Positions 1 to 10,997 of a stretch of DNA of 64,000 bases are shown here, one piece after another. The position numbers and the translations under genes are program-made. Each line of letters starts with the position of its first letter. Positions within the stretch are counted from its first letter, which is position 1. The stretch covers positions 1,054,001 through 1,118,000 of the forward strand of contig NC_037317.1 of the NCBI RefSeq assembly GCF_000143535.2, given 5' to 3'. The notes beneath the pieces were generated by a model. The model did not search any database, was not told where the DNA came from, and was given only the letters and a program-made list of their open reading frames with translations. This stretch comes from Botrytis cinerea B05.10. Lineage: Eukaryota > Ascomycota > Leotiomycetes > Helotiales > Sclerotiniaceae.

Positions 1-351
1 CTTGGTGGCGGTGGTAGTCCAACGACTCCAGATTCCGATGCAAGAAACAAGTGGGGAATTCTAGGGAAACTACCTTTGATGCCCCGATTGTTCTCGGACA
101 TATATTCTTTTGCAACTGCCACATTTTCCATTGGCGAGGAGCCTTTGTCCACATCTTCTAACCCACTAACAGCAAGCGACGCTGGACCTAAAGCCTCGAA
201 AGGTGTCATCGGATGGACTAGTGACGAGAGTCTAATTGTAGTTGGAGCGGGCACTGACAGCCGATGGGAAAAATTTATCATTGCCGAAGGTGAAGATGGC
301 AAGCGTTACTGTATACGGGATGGTTGGAAGAGAATTATGAGAGTCGAATAA
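1..351 (+). CDS. hsv2: SVP1-like protein 2 / Atg18-family beta-propeller, C-terminal part
   Basis: The reading frame is open from the first base of the window to a TAA at 349-351, giving the last 116 residues of a protein whose start lies off the left edge. Seen: a linker, then KWGILGKLPLMPRLFSDIYS, then a C-terminal block with IVVGAGTDSRWEKF and a short tail. These blocks are characteristic of the PROPPIN family (Atg18, Atg21, HSV2), seven-bladed beta-propellers that bind PI3P and PI(3,5)P2 on endosome, vacuole and autophagosome membranes. The final blade ends with a bulky RWEKF-type motif that I associate with the HSV2 branch. The lipid-binding FRRG motif would be upstream and cannot be seen, so the branch assignment is inference. 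The gene runs tail-to-tail with ist3, with only about 200 bp between the stops. Confidence 0.72.
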   Translation, partial: LGGGGSPTTPDSDARNKWGILGKLPLMPRLFSDIYSFATATFSIGEEPLSTSSNPLTASDAGPKASKGVIGWTSDESLIVVGAGTDSRWEKFIIAEGEDGKRYCIRDGWKRIMRVE

Positions 352-557
352 ATACTGGTCGTTTTTCATGTATGTATGACACGACATGGCAAGGAGCCGA
401 ATACCCCTCACGATTGGAGTTAATTAGGTTGCATTATATATGGATGGGCATTGAGCGTGTATTTGGAGGCTATTCATGCATAAGAACTTGCATATTGAGT
501 CAACTAGGTCATAGAATCTCTTGCAAGCCAATGTTAAGGTTCTCTTACACTACATTA

Positions 558-1584
558 CTAATGCCTCCGCCTATCATGCTCGTACCCCCTTGAATCATCT
601 CTTTTTTCTCGTCGCTCACTGATCCTACCCATGTCCCTACCATCCCGTTCATAATCGCGACGCCTTGGCGCATCTTTTTCTTCATCTCTCCGCGATCGGG
701 AACTGTATTCATCACCCTCGTCCTCCCTTGGTGACCTTTCTCGCCGTGACCTCCTTACTTTTCCATCATCGTATGGGGATCTTCTCCTAGACTCGCGATC
801 TCGATCCCGGTCTCTATTATAGCCATGAGACCTATGCCGAGATCGATGGCCATCATCCAAATCTTCCTCATCCTTGATCCGCCTAGATCTATGGTGATGT
901 CTATGCTTTCTGCTCTTTTCAGACCTCTCAGATTTGCTTCCTCCTTTGGCCTTTGCCAGTGCTTTTGCGACCTCTTCTTTCTTCTCCTCGATGAGAAATG
1001 CTTTCATCGGATCGTCTTCATCATGGTCCCTGATTAGCAGCGCCAATTCCCTCTCCTCTTTGAGCATTGGTCTCTGTTCTTCTTCGTCTTCGCTATTCTC
1101 ACTCTCCCCATCGGTCCTTCTCCTCTTCCGCCTCTCATCTCCTTCTCCATCTAGCTCCTCATTCAGATCCATTCCAGTATCTTCTTCTCCCTCCTTCCTC
1201 TTGTACCTCGTATGGTCTACTTTCAGTGTCCTGCCCGCAATTACTGCGCCTCCCAAATTATCGACAGCTAAATCCGTACTCCTCTGATCCTCATATTTCA
1301 GGAATGCAAACCCTTTAGATTTTCCAGTTTCTTTGTCCCGTATTAAATTGATATATGTAGGCTCGCCATATTGTGAGAATATAGTCAGGATATCGCCTTC
1401 GGAGAGCTCAAAGGGAAGACCGCCTATGTAGATGTAAGCTGTGTCGCGATAATCCGTATGCCACGAGGCGGATGGAGAACTAGAGAATAGTTAGTTTGGC
1501 AACGAATTTAAAATAACTGCTAACTTACACTCCATTCTCCAATTCACGTCTATTAAGCTCTTGAATCTGACGAATGCTATTCAT
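558..1584 (-). CDS. ist3: U2 snRNP component Ist3 (RRM protein, RES complex)
   Basis: Two exons, 1584-1529 and 1479-558, joined across a 49 bp intron (donor GTAAGT, acceptor CTAG), give 325 residues. An RRM occupies roughly residues 32-110: RNP2 is YIYIGGL at 34-40 and RNP1 is KGFAFLKY at 74-81. The N-terminal lead MNSIRQIQELNRRELENG matches the Ist3/Snu17/RBMX2 family, in which it precedes the RRM. Ist3 belongs to the retention-and-splicing (RES) complex and to the U2 snRNP of the activated spliceosome. After the RRM comes a long charged tail (acidic patch near 120-150, then RS/RD/RE-rich runs), as is usual in filamentous fungi and longer than in yeast. The start was chosen because it opens the conserved N-terminus. 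It is divergent from the dynein chain gene. Confidence 0.9.
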
Positions 1585-1942
1585 ATTGTTGTGCGTAAGG
1601 AATGAGTTGTAACAAATGCACCAGGTAGGTGAGGCGGAAGAAGCAAGGACAAGGCTGTAAAATAATAAATTTGGGCCCCTGCCTCGCGTGTTCCACTGCA
1701 TTGATTTACGTTCACAACTTTATGAAGCTTCCCCAAACCACAGAACTTGATGAGGTCTAGAATAGCCAATGCGATAAATACGGAATTCATTGATCTTTTA
1801 CCTCCCATATATCGGATGGGAAATTTTGGGGCCGGGAGAAACCAACGACAGTTACTCAGGCTTCAAAGATTGTCCTACAAACTGCATGGTTACGAGTGCA
1901 ATACAGGGGAAAGGAAGTAAATAAACCTCCAAAACAGCGGAT
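1585..1942. promoter_or_regulatory. Shared divergent promoter, ist3 / dynein light intermediate chain
   Basis: These 358 bp separate the two start codons of divergent genes and must hold both promoters and 5' UTRs. I see no canonical TATA box or recognisable operator. No other gene is supported here. Confidence 0.55.
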
Positions 1943-3763
1943 ATGGCAAACAACAGGGCATCGACGTATACGCAAGCTACGACATCAACGGATGATGAGG
2001 AGAAAAAGGATATGTGGTCGTCCATGCTGGATGGAGTCGCAAGTGGAAAACGATTACCGGAGAAGAATATACTTGTGCTAGGTACTGCTGCAGCATCCTG
2101 AGTGTGCCAAAGAGAGGATATACTAATATGAAATAGGAGGAACAGCGGATTCACAGAAAGAATTTCTAGAGGCTTTGTCAGTGGATGAGACCAGGAAATC
2201 TCAGGATAGACAAAGTAGCAAACAACCTCCTATCGCAAACAACTTTGCTTTGGGATACACATATCATGATGTTTTGGATGCGGATCATGAAGGTATGCTT
2301 CATTTGGCGCAGTTGACTACTTCAGCGAGAACCTAACTCTATCTAGATATTTTGGCTCGATTGTCCTTATACTTACTCGCCGACCCTTCGCCCTCCTTCA
2401 CGCCTCTGATGCAACCACTTCTCACACCACAAACAATCCCAAATACTCTTATTGTCATATTACTAGACTGGTCGCAACCATGGTTCTGGCTGAAAGAACT
2501 GCGGGACTGGATACGTCTTCTGCGGCCGTTACTGATATCCCTGGATGAGGATTGTAAGGAGAAAATGGAAGAGGTAATGATAAGTTGGAGGGATAGAGGG
2601 CGTGGTGGAAGCACTTTAGATGGTGGAGGGAGCACTGCCACCGAGGGGGATGTTAGCTTGCCGTTGGGTCCTGGAGAATGGGAAGAGGCTTTGGGTTTAC
2701 CACTATGTGTGGTTTGTCAAAACGTAGGCTCTTTTCTGCAGGCGCATATGTGCTATATTAACAGGTGTCTAGTCTGACAAAATCGAAACGTTGGAAAAGG
2801 AACGGTCTTGGAGAGAAGATGAATTTGATTACGTTCTACAGTTTCTGCGCACAATCCTCCTCAAGCGTGAGTTTTCTATTTACAACAATTCAACACATGC
2901 TAATTATATTAGATGGGGCATCCCTCATATACACAACGCCAGGGGTTATTAGTCCTCTGCAAGGCTTAATACACTCCTCTCTCGGCATACATTCTCTTCT
3001 CAAAAGGCAACCTATCAGACACAATCTTATTGATCGCGACAAGGTAGTTGTGCCGCCAAATTGGGACTCTTGGGGTAAAATCAGAGTCCTGCGCGAAGGT
3101 TTCAATGTAGAGGAAGTGAACAAAGGCTGGTCACTTGACATCGAAGAAGATACTTCTAGCGATGAGAGTAGTACACACTCACAACCACCGTTGCCAGTGC
3201 CTGAAAGTGCGGTATTGGCATACGAAGAAGTCATTCGAGATCCCAGTCTCGATGCCCTGCAAGCCACATCTGCAGAATCACAAGGTCTTAAGTTGGAAGT
3301 ATCTAGCCTTGACGCTCAGAGTTTCCTGGCTTCTCAAGTCGAAATTTTACACACAATTAGTCAAGGGCCAGATGTCTCGAGTGTAGATAGCAGTCGCTTG
3401 GTTAATGGTCGCAAGGTGTCTAGTGAATACGGGAATGGGGAGGAGAAAGTATCTGATGAAGGAAGAGTTAGTGAGCATATCGGCCCGGTACAGTTTAACA
3501 TGGGCGGTATTCAGGTCGATGCCGATGACATGTTGCAAAGATTACGGGTAAGTGCTTTTCCTTACCTAGAGATTTTGGGCAAAACTAACCAGGCGCAGGA
3601 ACGACAAGCATATTCTTCACCAGAGTCGGCAGCACCAGGCAGTCGTACTGATCCATCGGCGGAAGGCAAAGTTCAAAACGAAGCATTGGCATCTTTCTTT
3701 GCCGGGTTAATGAAGCGAGGCGGGAGCGCTCAGGGTACTCCTAAACCAGGAGCTTCGTCTTGA
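1943..3763 (+). CDS. Cytoplasmic dynein 1 light intermediate chain
   Basis: Six exons (1943-2081, 2137-2292, 2347-2723, 2773-2866, 2913-3547, 3599-3763) join to 521 residues. All five introns are 46-55 bp with GT..AG ends. Recognised by the Ras-like core of the DLIC family: ILVLGGTADSQ near residues 43-53, a VVCQNSDKIE block in the place of the guanine-specificity loop, and HGASLIYTTP. It bridges the dynein heavy chain to cargo adaptors and is needed for nuclear positioning and vesicle transport along microtubules. The C-terminal third (from about residue 330) is low-complexity, then ends in a short helix-like SFFAGLMKRG block, the type of segment that binds adaptors. The P-loop lysine and serine are absent, as I recall for other fungal light intermediate chains, so nucleotide binding is unlikely. 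The join at 2723/2773 restores an SDKIE continuation that simple read-through would lose. Confidence 0.88.
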
Positions 3764-4342
3764 GTGTAAACTCTGCCTTTTCAGAACAGCACAGAAGGCA
3801 CAATGAGCCAGAGACTCTATCCTGGCATTCGCCGAGTCAATGTTTGAAAGCAGACGATAATTGATGCGGGAAGGGAGCCGTAGTTGAATGAGGAAGAGTA
3901 AGTGCCTTTTTGCATGATACCCGGAGGGCTGGTTAGATGTAAACTTATACATTTGTTCATTTGTTCCATATCGGTGGATCTGATTCAGACAGTTCGTGGT
4001 ATGCTTCTTGTAAAGATAAGGTGATATGTTGGAGAGAAAGACATACTACTCTAATTGAGGTGGAGAAGAAAAGCCGCGTCCTGTGACTTTCAATTAAAGT
4101 CAATAAAATCACGATAATTAATTATTTCAGATATGCAACAAGACTTTTCCAAGTGAAAGGACAAACATATTATTGGCTGGTTCCTTTCACCAAAAGTGAA
4201 GATCGTGTTTGCTGGTGAACCATGATTGGTCTGTGTTCATGTATTCTTCTCTAGTCTTTCGTGAAAAGAGAAACGCTATTCTATATTTATGCTTCGTCCT
4301 GTCCTTTTCCATCTACGCCTTCTATCACACATGGCTTGGAAC
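3764..4342. other. Convergent intergenic spacer
   Basis: About 580 bp between the stops of the dynein chain gene and the minus-strand dehydrogenase. It holds both 3' UTRs, and the section near 4080-4160 is AT-rich. No gene or RNA is seen. Confidence 0.5.
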
Positions 4343-5504
4343 CTACTCCCGATATCTCTGCAACAATTGATCATCCCAACTATTTATATCACATCAGTTT
4401 CTAGCTGGGTTTTCATCTTCGAGACTAAAACAACTCACCTTAAAAACCTCCCATTTAGCCCCTCATCCCTCAGTTTTTCATCGCTAGCCAACCCAGCCAT
4501 AACACCACCTGGCTGCTCTGCTTTTAACAATTTTCCCCCTTCATGTAAGCCAAGGAATTTCTCGGCATCCTTCTTATCCATTACTCCGTTAGTACTATGA
4601 CCCCGTATCTCCTTTTGCATCTCTGTATCCACAACTCCAGGTCTGATGGCGAGACTGGTGATCAAAGGTTCTTCAACTGAAAGGGTTTGGGCAAGATGAT
4701 TCAAGGCTGCTTTGGAGGAACCGTAGGGGCCCCAGGTACTATAGGATGAAGTAGCTGCGCCGGAAGAGGTGAGCAGAATAGTGCCCTGGGTGGTGCGGAG
4801 ATGAGGAATTGAAGGGGTTATCTGTGGTATGGTCAGATTTTTGAGCACGGAAGGGAGAGGAGAAGGAAAAGGGGACAAACGAATGCTAGGGCACTGAAGA
4901 AATTGACGTCAAATAGACCGCGCCATTCTTCGGGGGTGCTGTCGGCTATACGTTTTACTGGGGACAAGGTTCCGTGGTTGACGATCAGACTGTCGAGTTT
5001 GGAGAAGCGTTTGATGGTGGTTTCGACGGCTTGTGGTCCTACCTGGTAATGGAGGACTCAATTAGTTGCAGGCTCTTGGGTCTTAAAAGTTGGATTGCAG
5101 GAAGAAAGCCAAACAAAAATAGAACATCTAGGTACGATATATTCATGTCGCACTCTCGATTAAAAAACACTGCAGTCAAAACATCACCAGAGATAATCAA
5201 GGCAGACAACTAATTGCCGCTGCTCTTCTAATCATGTCCTCACTAGAGTACAGTAATCAACCCATAACCATCCAAATTTAGGAAATTTCCAACGATAAAC
5301 GCCCTCCCCAATACCCACCTTGAAATCGCTCAGATCCCCCACAACAACTTCCACCTGTTCCGGATACTGCTTCTTCAATTCCTCCATGGGTCCTGCAGTC
5401 CTAGCTACAAGTACCACATTGTGTTTTTCTCTCAGAAGTTTTTGGGCAATGGCAAGACCAATTCCGCGACTTGCGCCTGTGACAAGAATCGTTCTGGGTG
5501 CCAT
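4343..5504 (-). CDS. Short-chain dehydrogenase/reductase (yeast YIR035C/YIR036C-like)
   Basis: Four exons (5504-5319, 5042-4881, 4821-4439, 4379-4343) join to 255 residues, a normal length for a classical SDR. Seen: cofactor motif TGASRGIG at residues 9-16, the NHG motif at about 84-86 in place of NNAG, catalytic Ser136 in LTSSGAA, and the YxxxK pair Tyr149/Lys153. The C-terminus reaches the family-typical FLSWDD only after splicing the last 59 bp intron; read-through would instead stop two codons after the donor. The first intron is long (276 bp), the third is only 59 bp. The yeast relatives include a sepiapterin-reductase-like/benzil-reductase group. The substrate here is unknown. Divergent from the FAD oxidoreductase gene. 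Confidence 0.85.
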
Positions 5505-5949
5505 TCTCTATTTTCATGTATCAATGGTTTTATCAGTTCGCTGTTCAAACGGTATGGTGTGGTGATTGTGTGAGTGTGTGGGTGTGCGGGTGGTGAGAAA
5601 AGCGTGATGTCCTTGGTGGGGCAATTGAGATCTTCCGTTTATTAGATTTGGAGCTCCGATCACTATGCATGCGGAAAGTTTGAGATAACAAAAAGTCCAA
5701 CTGTTCATGGTCACCTAGAACTACCATACGCATTATTGTCAGCTAACATATCTGTTTCACTGTTGCCAACACTCAATTCGCATGTAGCAGAAGACTTCAC
5801 TATCATTGAACCATTACGTCATGCCGATTTCGGAGTAGGACAAATGGGCGTCGTCACTTACTCATAGCCTATCAGTTCTGTATGATTTACTAAGCTCAAA
5901 TCTTGCGTGTATATTGATTTATCGCAATCCCACCTCCAGAATACTCAAA
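5505..5949. promoter_or_regulatory. Shared divergent promoter, SDR / FAD oxidoreductase
   Basis: 445 bp between two divergent start codons. It contains TTACGTCA at 5814-5821, a variant of the ATF/CREB bZIP site (TGACGTCA), 129 bp before the plus-strand ATG. The match is one base from the consensus and could be chance. Confidence 0.4.
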
Positions 5950-7274
5950 ATGTCCGACACCGTAATCCTCGGCGCCGGTATAATTGGCCTCTCAACCGCA
6001 TACTATCTCTCTCTCTCCCAGGACCCTTCCACCATTCAGCTCGTAGACCCATCACCCACACTTTTCTCATCTTCTTCAGGCTACGCAGGTGGTTTTCTTT
6101 CTCGCGATTGGTTCTGTGACGAATCATCTAGCTTGGGGCTCTTGAGTTTCGAGGAACATAAAAAGCTTGCCGAGGAAAATGCCGGTGCTGAGAAATGGGG
6201 ATACAGTGTCAGTAGAAGTCTGAATTATGTGAGCCATATTGCTGAAGAAAATGCGAGAAAGAGTGGGAAGAAGGGAGTTAGAGGGGATGATTGGCTGAGA
6301 GTGGGCGGGAGTAGAGCTGAGACAGCTAGTGGTGGCGATGGAGGAGATGTGAAGGAAGCGGCAAGTATTACCGAAGAGTGGCCTAAGTGGTTCAAAAAGA
6401 ATGATGGTGATGAAATGGAACCTATCAGTAAAGAAGGAAGTACAGCTCAAGTGTGAGTTTATCCTAAAGGACCTTTTACTCACAGAATCACACTAACATA
6501 TCAAGTGACCCTCTCAAGTTGTGTCAGTTCCTCCTTGCTAGCTGTCTTGAGCGCGGCGTACAACTTCATCACCCTGCGACGGCGTTGTCCGTTCACCAAG
6601 ATATGAGGTCCGAAATGTCTAGTATACGTATCTTGAACACCTCCACAAATATCGAATCAGACATTCCTTGTACAAAGATTCTGATAGCAGCAGGATGTTG
6701 GTCACCTGAGGTATTCTCTACCTTGTTCCCAAAATCAACGTTTAAATTGCCAATCAATAGTTTGGCTGGTCATTCTTTGGTGGTGAGAGCACCAAATTGG
6801 AACGAGGAGCTGGAAGAGAAAGAATGCCAAGCTGTATTTGCTAGTGATGAGGAGGGTTATTGTCCTGAAATATTTTTGAGGAAGGGTGGAGATATCTATG
6901 TCGCGGGTCTAAACTCCTCCACTGAACCATTGCCAAAACTTGCAACAGAGTCCAAGTTTCAAGAAGATGTTATACAGCGGTTAGAGAACACAGCGAGAAG
7001 AATCTTCGGTGTTGACGAAAGATTTGAAATCAAAGTCGTTAGAAAAGGTTTATGCTTCCGACCAGTTACGAAAAGGGGAACGCCGATTTTGGCGAAGGTA
7101 GTAGATGATAATTTGGGTGGAGTGAGTACTAGGAAGGATAGAGATGGAGGAATCTGGCTTGCTGCAGGGCATGGACCTTGGGGTATTAGCATGAGCTTAG
7201 GTACTGGGAAAGTAATGGCGGAGATGATACAAGGAAAGCCTACGAGCGCTGACGTCTCGAAATTGGGTTTCTAG
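5950..7274 (+). CDS. FAD-dependent oxidoreductase, DAO family, Tda3-like
   Basis: Two exons (5950-6452, 6506-7274) with a 53 bp intron (GTGAGT..CAAG, branch CTAAC) join to 423 residues. The N-terminus VILGAGIIGLSTAYYL (about residues 5-20) is the Rossmann FAD-binding fingerprint GxGxxG. A second DAO-family block near the C-terminus reads GGIWLAAGHGPWGISMSLGTG, which closes the FAD site. The overall shape resembles yeast Tda3 and other fungal D-amino-acid-oxidase-fold proteins. Tda3 was linked to late endosome to Golgi traffic, but its reaction is not defined, so no substrate is assigned. There is no signal peptide or membrane segment, so it is probably soluble. It lacks an obvious C-terminal SKL-type peroxisome signal. 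Confidence 0.85.
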
Positions 7275-8789
7275 TAACGTATAAACTTATGAAAAAGAAA
7301 CATTCGGAGAGCGAAATATTCGAGAGCATATTCTAGTAATTCAAGAATCGGTGAATTTGCTCTGAATGCGAGCCGCAATGATATCCCATCGTGAGCTGCA
7401 AGACAGTGAAACGATGCTGACTAAAACGATGCAAGTGACTATAGTATTTACTCTTCGATATGATGTGAAATAAGCTGTGTTCTATCAATTAGCAAAGTCT
7501 CCTTGGATTTTAAATCAATCTCGTGGTTTAGTGGTTAGAGAACGTGGCTCTGCCGATTACAGCATTGCCAACTCGATGATAAAAGTATGTATCGAGACCA
7601 ATGATGTTACCATCAGGCAACCTCGCATGGGAACCCCAACAAGAGTACTCACAAATTGAGGAGGGGGGATACTAGAATGGTATTGAATATGTTTCACTTC
7701 TCAAAGCTCTTAAGGATTTTGGTGTTTTTTTTTTTTTTTTTTTTTTGAAAGCAGCAATAAGGGGGTGGAGAAGAGAGGTGAATTGTCGTTCTACTATATG
7801 CCACAAGATAAACGGTGCTCTATCAGTTACATATCTCCCTGAACTTTGGGTCGCCTGGTCCAGTGATCAGTCTCAGGACCCATAGATTCTGACAATTACA
7901 ACACTTATACACTCCTTCAAAATAGAGTGTTGTGACCAGGAAAGAATCCGAGATGCAGCCTGACGAGGTATTCCCTAACGAGGGAGCGCATAAATTCCAC
8001 CCAAGAGTTTAAGGTTTTGCCCTCCAAGCAAGCAGAAACGATTGGTTGGTTCTTTGGGAGGAAATGATGTCCCATGATGATTGAATTCTACCATTCAGTT
8101 GCAAGCATAAAAGAAGGGGGACTGGCTGTCTATCTGTGTGCATATATAAATAATTGTGTAGAATTGAAATGATCAGGAAGTTTTTCTAGCTGTGCATTTC
8201 TTGCCGTGCTTGATTGCCCATGGAGAGGATATTGCTGGACTCCACTTGCCTTGCGGGTATGGATAAGCGGAGGTTATTCCTCTGAACAATTTGGCGCAAT
8301 TCTTTGACTTTTACTCTCATGGGCCAGAGAATTCATGCTGATTAGATGGGCGCTGATCAAATAACAGAATAATAAACATTGCAAATATTAAGAACGACGG
8401 TACAGAGTAATGAATTCGAGGAAAGCACTTGCGAACAGTTATGATATTCTTCACATCAATAGCCAGTAGATGGTATTTATTATACCTAGATTTTGTATCT
8501 GGGCTCTTGACAAAAAGCATCTAGTCGTCCATAGCCAAAAGGGAAATGCGATCATTTTTTGAGGCAGGGGTAAAAGATCAATCTTTCGTCTTCCACTAGA
8601 AATGCAAATATGATACCCTACCTCAAGTTTTCCCGCTGAACAGTCGCACTAATTCGGACTAAATCATCGTATTGTTTTGCCAGTGCGTTACGATATCATT
8701 TGTAAAGGTATTCCCTCGATTCATTGACGCCATTCCTATGTACAAACACGATTGTTTCGTCCGACAACCTTCCTGGCCTCCATAGAACT
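7275..8789. other. Convergent gene-free spacer with tRNA-like relic and T-tract
   Basis: About 1.5 kb between convergent genes. It includes the 3' UTRs, a 22-base T run (7725-7746), a region near 7520-7595 resembling pol III A and B boxes but not foldable as a tRNA, and a small hairpin-like ACACTC/GAGTGT pair near 7908-7930. I see no open frame with recognisable content. Confidence 0.45.
7725..7746 (+). repeat. Poly-T tract (22)
   Basis: Uninterrupted run of T directly read in the sequence. It lies in a convergent spacer. Confidence 0.95.
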
Positions 8790-9098
8790 TTACTCGTCAT
8801 CGTAACCACTCAAAGGTTTTCTTGGTCCAGAAGGCACTGCGCGAAACACATTCATTAGTAGTTGCAAACGTTGTTGGCTTTTGCAATCGAATTGGTGCAT
8901 CAACGTACTTGGATATGTCAAAGGGATCTGCGGTCTTGGCCCATCCCCGAGTCTGTGACGGATCTTTGGTACTGTGAGAACGAGAACTGGTCCAATGCTT
9001 CCGACGACTATGGAGAAGAAGATAGCGGGCTTTTCAATGGCTGCCCATCGCATGTAGCGAAAAGGTTGAGAGAAGAATCGTGGTATTGTGGACGACAT
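8790..9098 (-). CDS. nuo9.5: NADH:ubiquinone oxidoreductase 9.5 kDa subunit (complex I)
   Basis: Two exons (9098-8909, 8836-8790) split by a 72 bp intron (GTACGT..GCGCAG, branch CTAAT) give 78 residues, the size of the Neurospora 9.5 kDa complex I subunit. Seen: a basic N-terminus with the RFFSQPFRYMRWA block, one membrane segment at about residues 25-43 (IFFSIVVGSIGPVLVLTVP), then a tail with GPRPQIPLTYP and, only after splicing, PSGPRKPLSGYDDE. It is an accessory subunit of the mitochondrial inner-membrane arm of complex I, fungal counterpart of NDUFA3. The start was set at ATG 9098; the frame is open slightly further upstream, but without an ATG. Divergent from WBP1. Confidence 0.88.
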   Translation of the reverse strand: MSSTIPRFFSQPFRYMRWAAIEKPAIFFSIVVGSIGPVLVLTVPKIRHRLGDGPRPQIPLTYPSTLMHQFDCKSQQRLQLLMNVFRAVPSGPRKPLSGYDDE

Positions 9099-9405
9099 TT
9101 TGTCTATGATTATTAGCATATTCCTAGAAACAAAACGGCTTCTTCTTCTTGGATGATCGAATCTCAGGCGACTTACAAGAATTTATTATTGTTGATTTCT
9201 TCCGCGGGGTTTAAAATCACTCAAGGCTGGAAGTTCGACGTTGATGTCGCGAGATTATACCAGCATCACGTGTAGCTATCAGACACTAATCAGAATCCCT
9301 GTCGCCGTGGGATACTCTTGGCATTGCATACGTTTCCTAAAGCTTCCAAGCCGCGCAATTCACAATTTTGAAAGGAAGAATATTGAAGTCAACCACAACA
9401 ACAAT
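9099..9405. promoter_or_regulatory. Shared divergent promoter, nuo9.5 / WBP1
   Basis: 307 bp between divergent ATGs. A palindromic E-box CACGTG is at 9267-9272, a target of bHLH factors such as Cbf1-type proteins. Functional use is not shown. Confidence 0.45.
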
Positions 9406-10997
9406 ATGAGGTGGATTCTTTCTTTTCTGCTACTGGGCTTGCTCAGTGCCGTCTCAGCTTTGAGCGCTGGCGGAAACAAATTATTAGTTGTATTAGAGGA
9501 ATTGTCTGAGAAGTCGAAATACTCGAAATACTTTGGAGATCTTGAAGGTATGTTGTAGCTATTTGTGGTAGCAAATTTACAATTGTGATATCCATTTTAC
9601 TAAATTATATGCGCATATAGCACGAGGATATGAATTAACATACGAGTCACCAAAAAACGAGAAATTGGGACTTTTTGAATTGGGAGAGCGTTCCTTCGAC
9701 CATCTACTCGTCTTGCCATCCAAGTCAAAAGGTATGAGTCCTACCTCACTGGAATGAGCCCAATTAACACGTAGCAGGTCTGGGACCAGCTTTGACTCCA
9801 AAGCTTCTTCTCGAATTCATTAATAAGGGCGGAAATATCTTATTAACACTCTCATCATCTCACCCTACCCCAACTGCCCTTGTCTCATTACTCTTGGAGC
9901 TCGACATCCACCTTCCAACGGACCGCAATTCTCTTGTTGTTGATCACTTCAACTACGATACATTGAGTGCCGCCGAGAAGCACGACGTCGTCCTTCTGCC
10001 ACGACCAGACGCTGTCAGACCAGATGTTAAAAACTACTTCCGTGGAGATGGCAAAGGCGGGGAAGTTATTGCTTTCCCAAGAGGTGTTGGACAGACTTTG
10101 GGCAACACCAGTCCATTATTAACTCCGCTTCTCCGAGCCCCAAGAACCGCATACTCTTATAACCCTAAGGAAGATGTCGAGGGTGTGGAAGACCCATTTG
10201 CAGTTGGACAACAATTATCACTCATTACCACCATGCAAGCTAGAAACTCTGCTAGATTCACAGTTATTGGGTCATCAGAGATCCTTGAGGACACATGGTT
10301 TGATGCTAAGGTCAAGCGTAGCATTGGAATGGGAGGTGTTGGATCTGACGCGAAGGAGACCAAAACTGCCAATCAAGAATTCTCAAAAGAGGTTACCGGC
10401 TGGACCTTCAAAGAAATTGGAGTTCTCAAGGTTGGAAGTATCAAGCATTACCTTCATGAAAATGGTGTCAAGAGCAATGACACCAACCCAAAGATCTACA
10501 GGATTAAGAACGATGTGGTAAGTAACGCAATTGGCATTATTGACACATAGCTTACAATTTAACAGACATATGAAATCGAGCTTTCTGAGTATTCATGGGA
10601 CAAATGGGTTCCATTTACCCCACCAACTGGAGACTCCCTCCAACTCGAGTTCTCTATGCTTTCACCATTCCATCGTCTTGTGCTTGAGCCATCAACTGCC
10701 ACTTCCGAGTCTCAAACATATACCACAAGCTTCAAGCTTCCAGATCAACACGGTATTTTTAACTTCAAGGTCAACTACAAGCGCCCATTCTTCACCACTA
10801 TCGAGGAAAAGAACACCGTCACAGTTAGACACTTTGCCCATGACGAATATACCAGAAGTTGGGCAATCAGCAATGCCTGGCCATGGATTGCCGGAATTGG
10901 CGCCACAGTTACAGGATGGGTTGCATTCGTTGCTCTTTGGTTATGGAGCAAGCCTGTACCATTGAAGTTGACGACTAGTGGAAAGAAGATTCAGTGA
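9406..10997 (+). CDS. wbp1: Oligosaccharyltransferase subunit WBP1 (OST48)
   Basis: Four exons (9406-9547, 9621-9731, 9778-10517, 10566-10997) join to 474 residues. Seen: a cleavable signal peptide (about residues 1-19, MRWILSFLLLGLLSAVSALS), a large luminal part beginning KLLVVLEEL and containing FDHLLVLPSKSKGLGPALT, FPRGVGQTLG and YNPKED, one transmembrane segment near 445-465, and a short cytosolic tail ending KKIQ, which fits the KKxx retrieval signal of ER type I proteins. WBP1/OST48 is an essential subunit of the oligosaccharyltransferase that moves the Glc3Man9GlcNAc2 glycan from dolichol to Asn-X-Ser/Thr sites in the ER lumen. The third intron (48 bp) carries GTAAGT and ends TTTAACAG. 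Confidence 0.94.
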
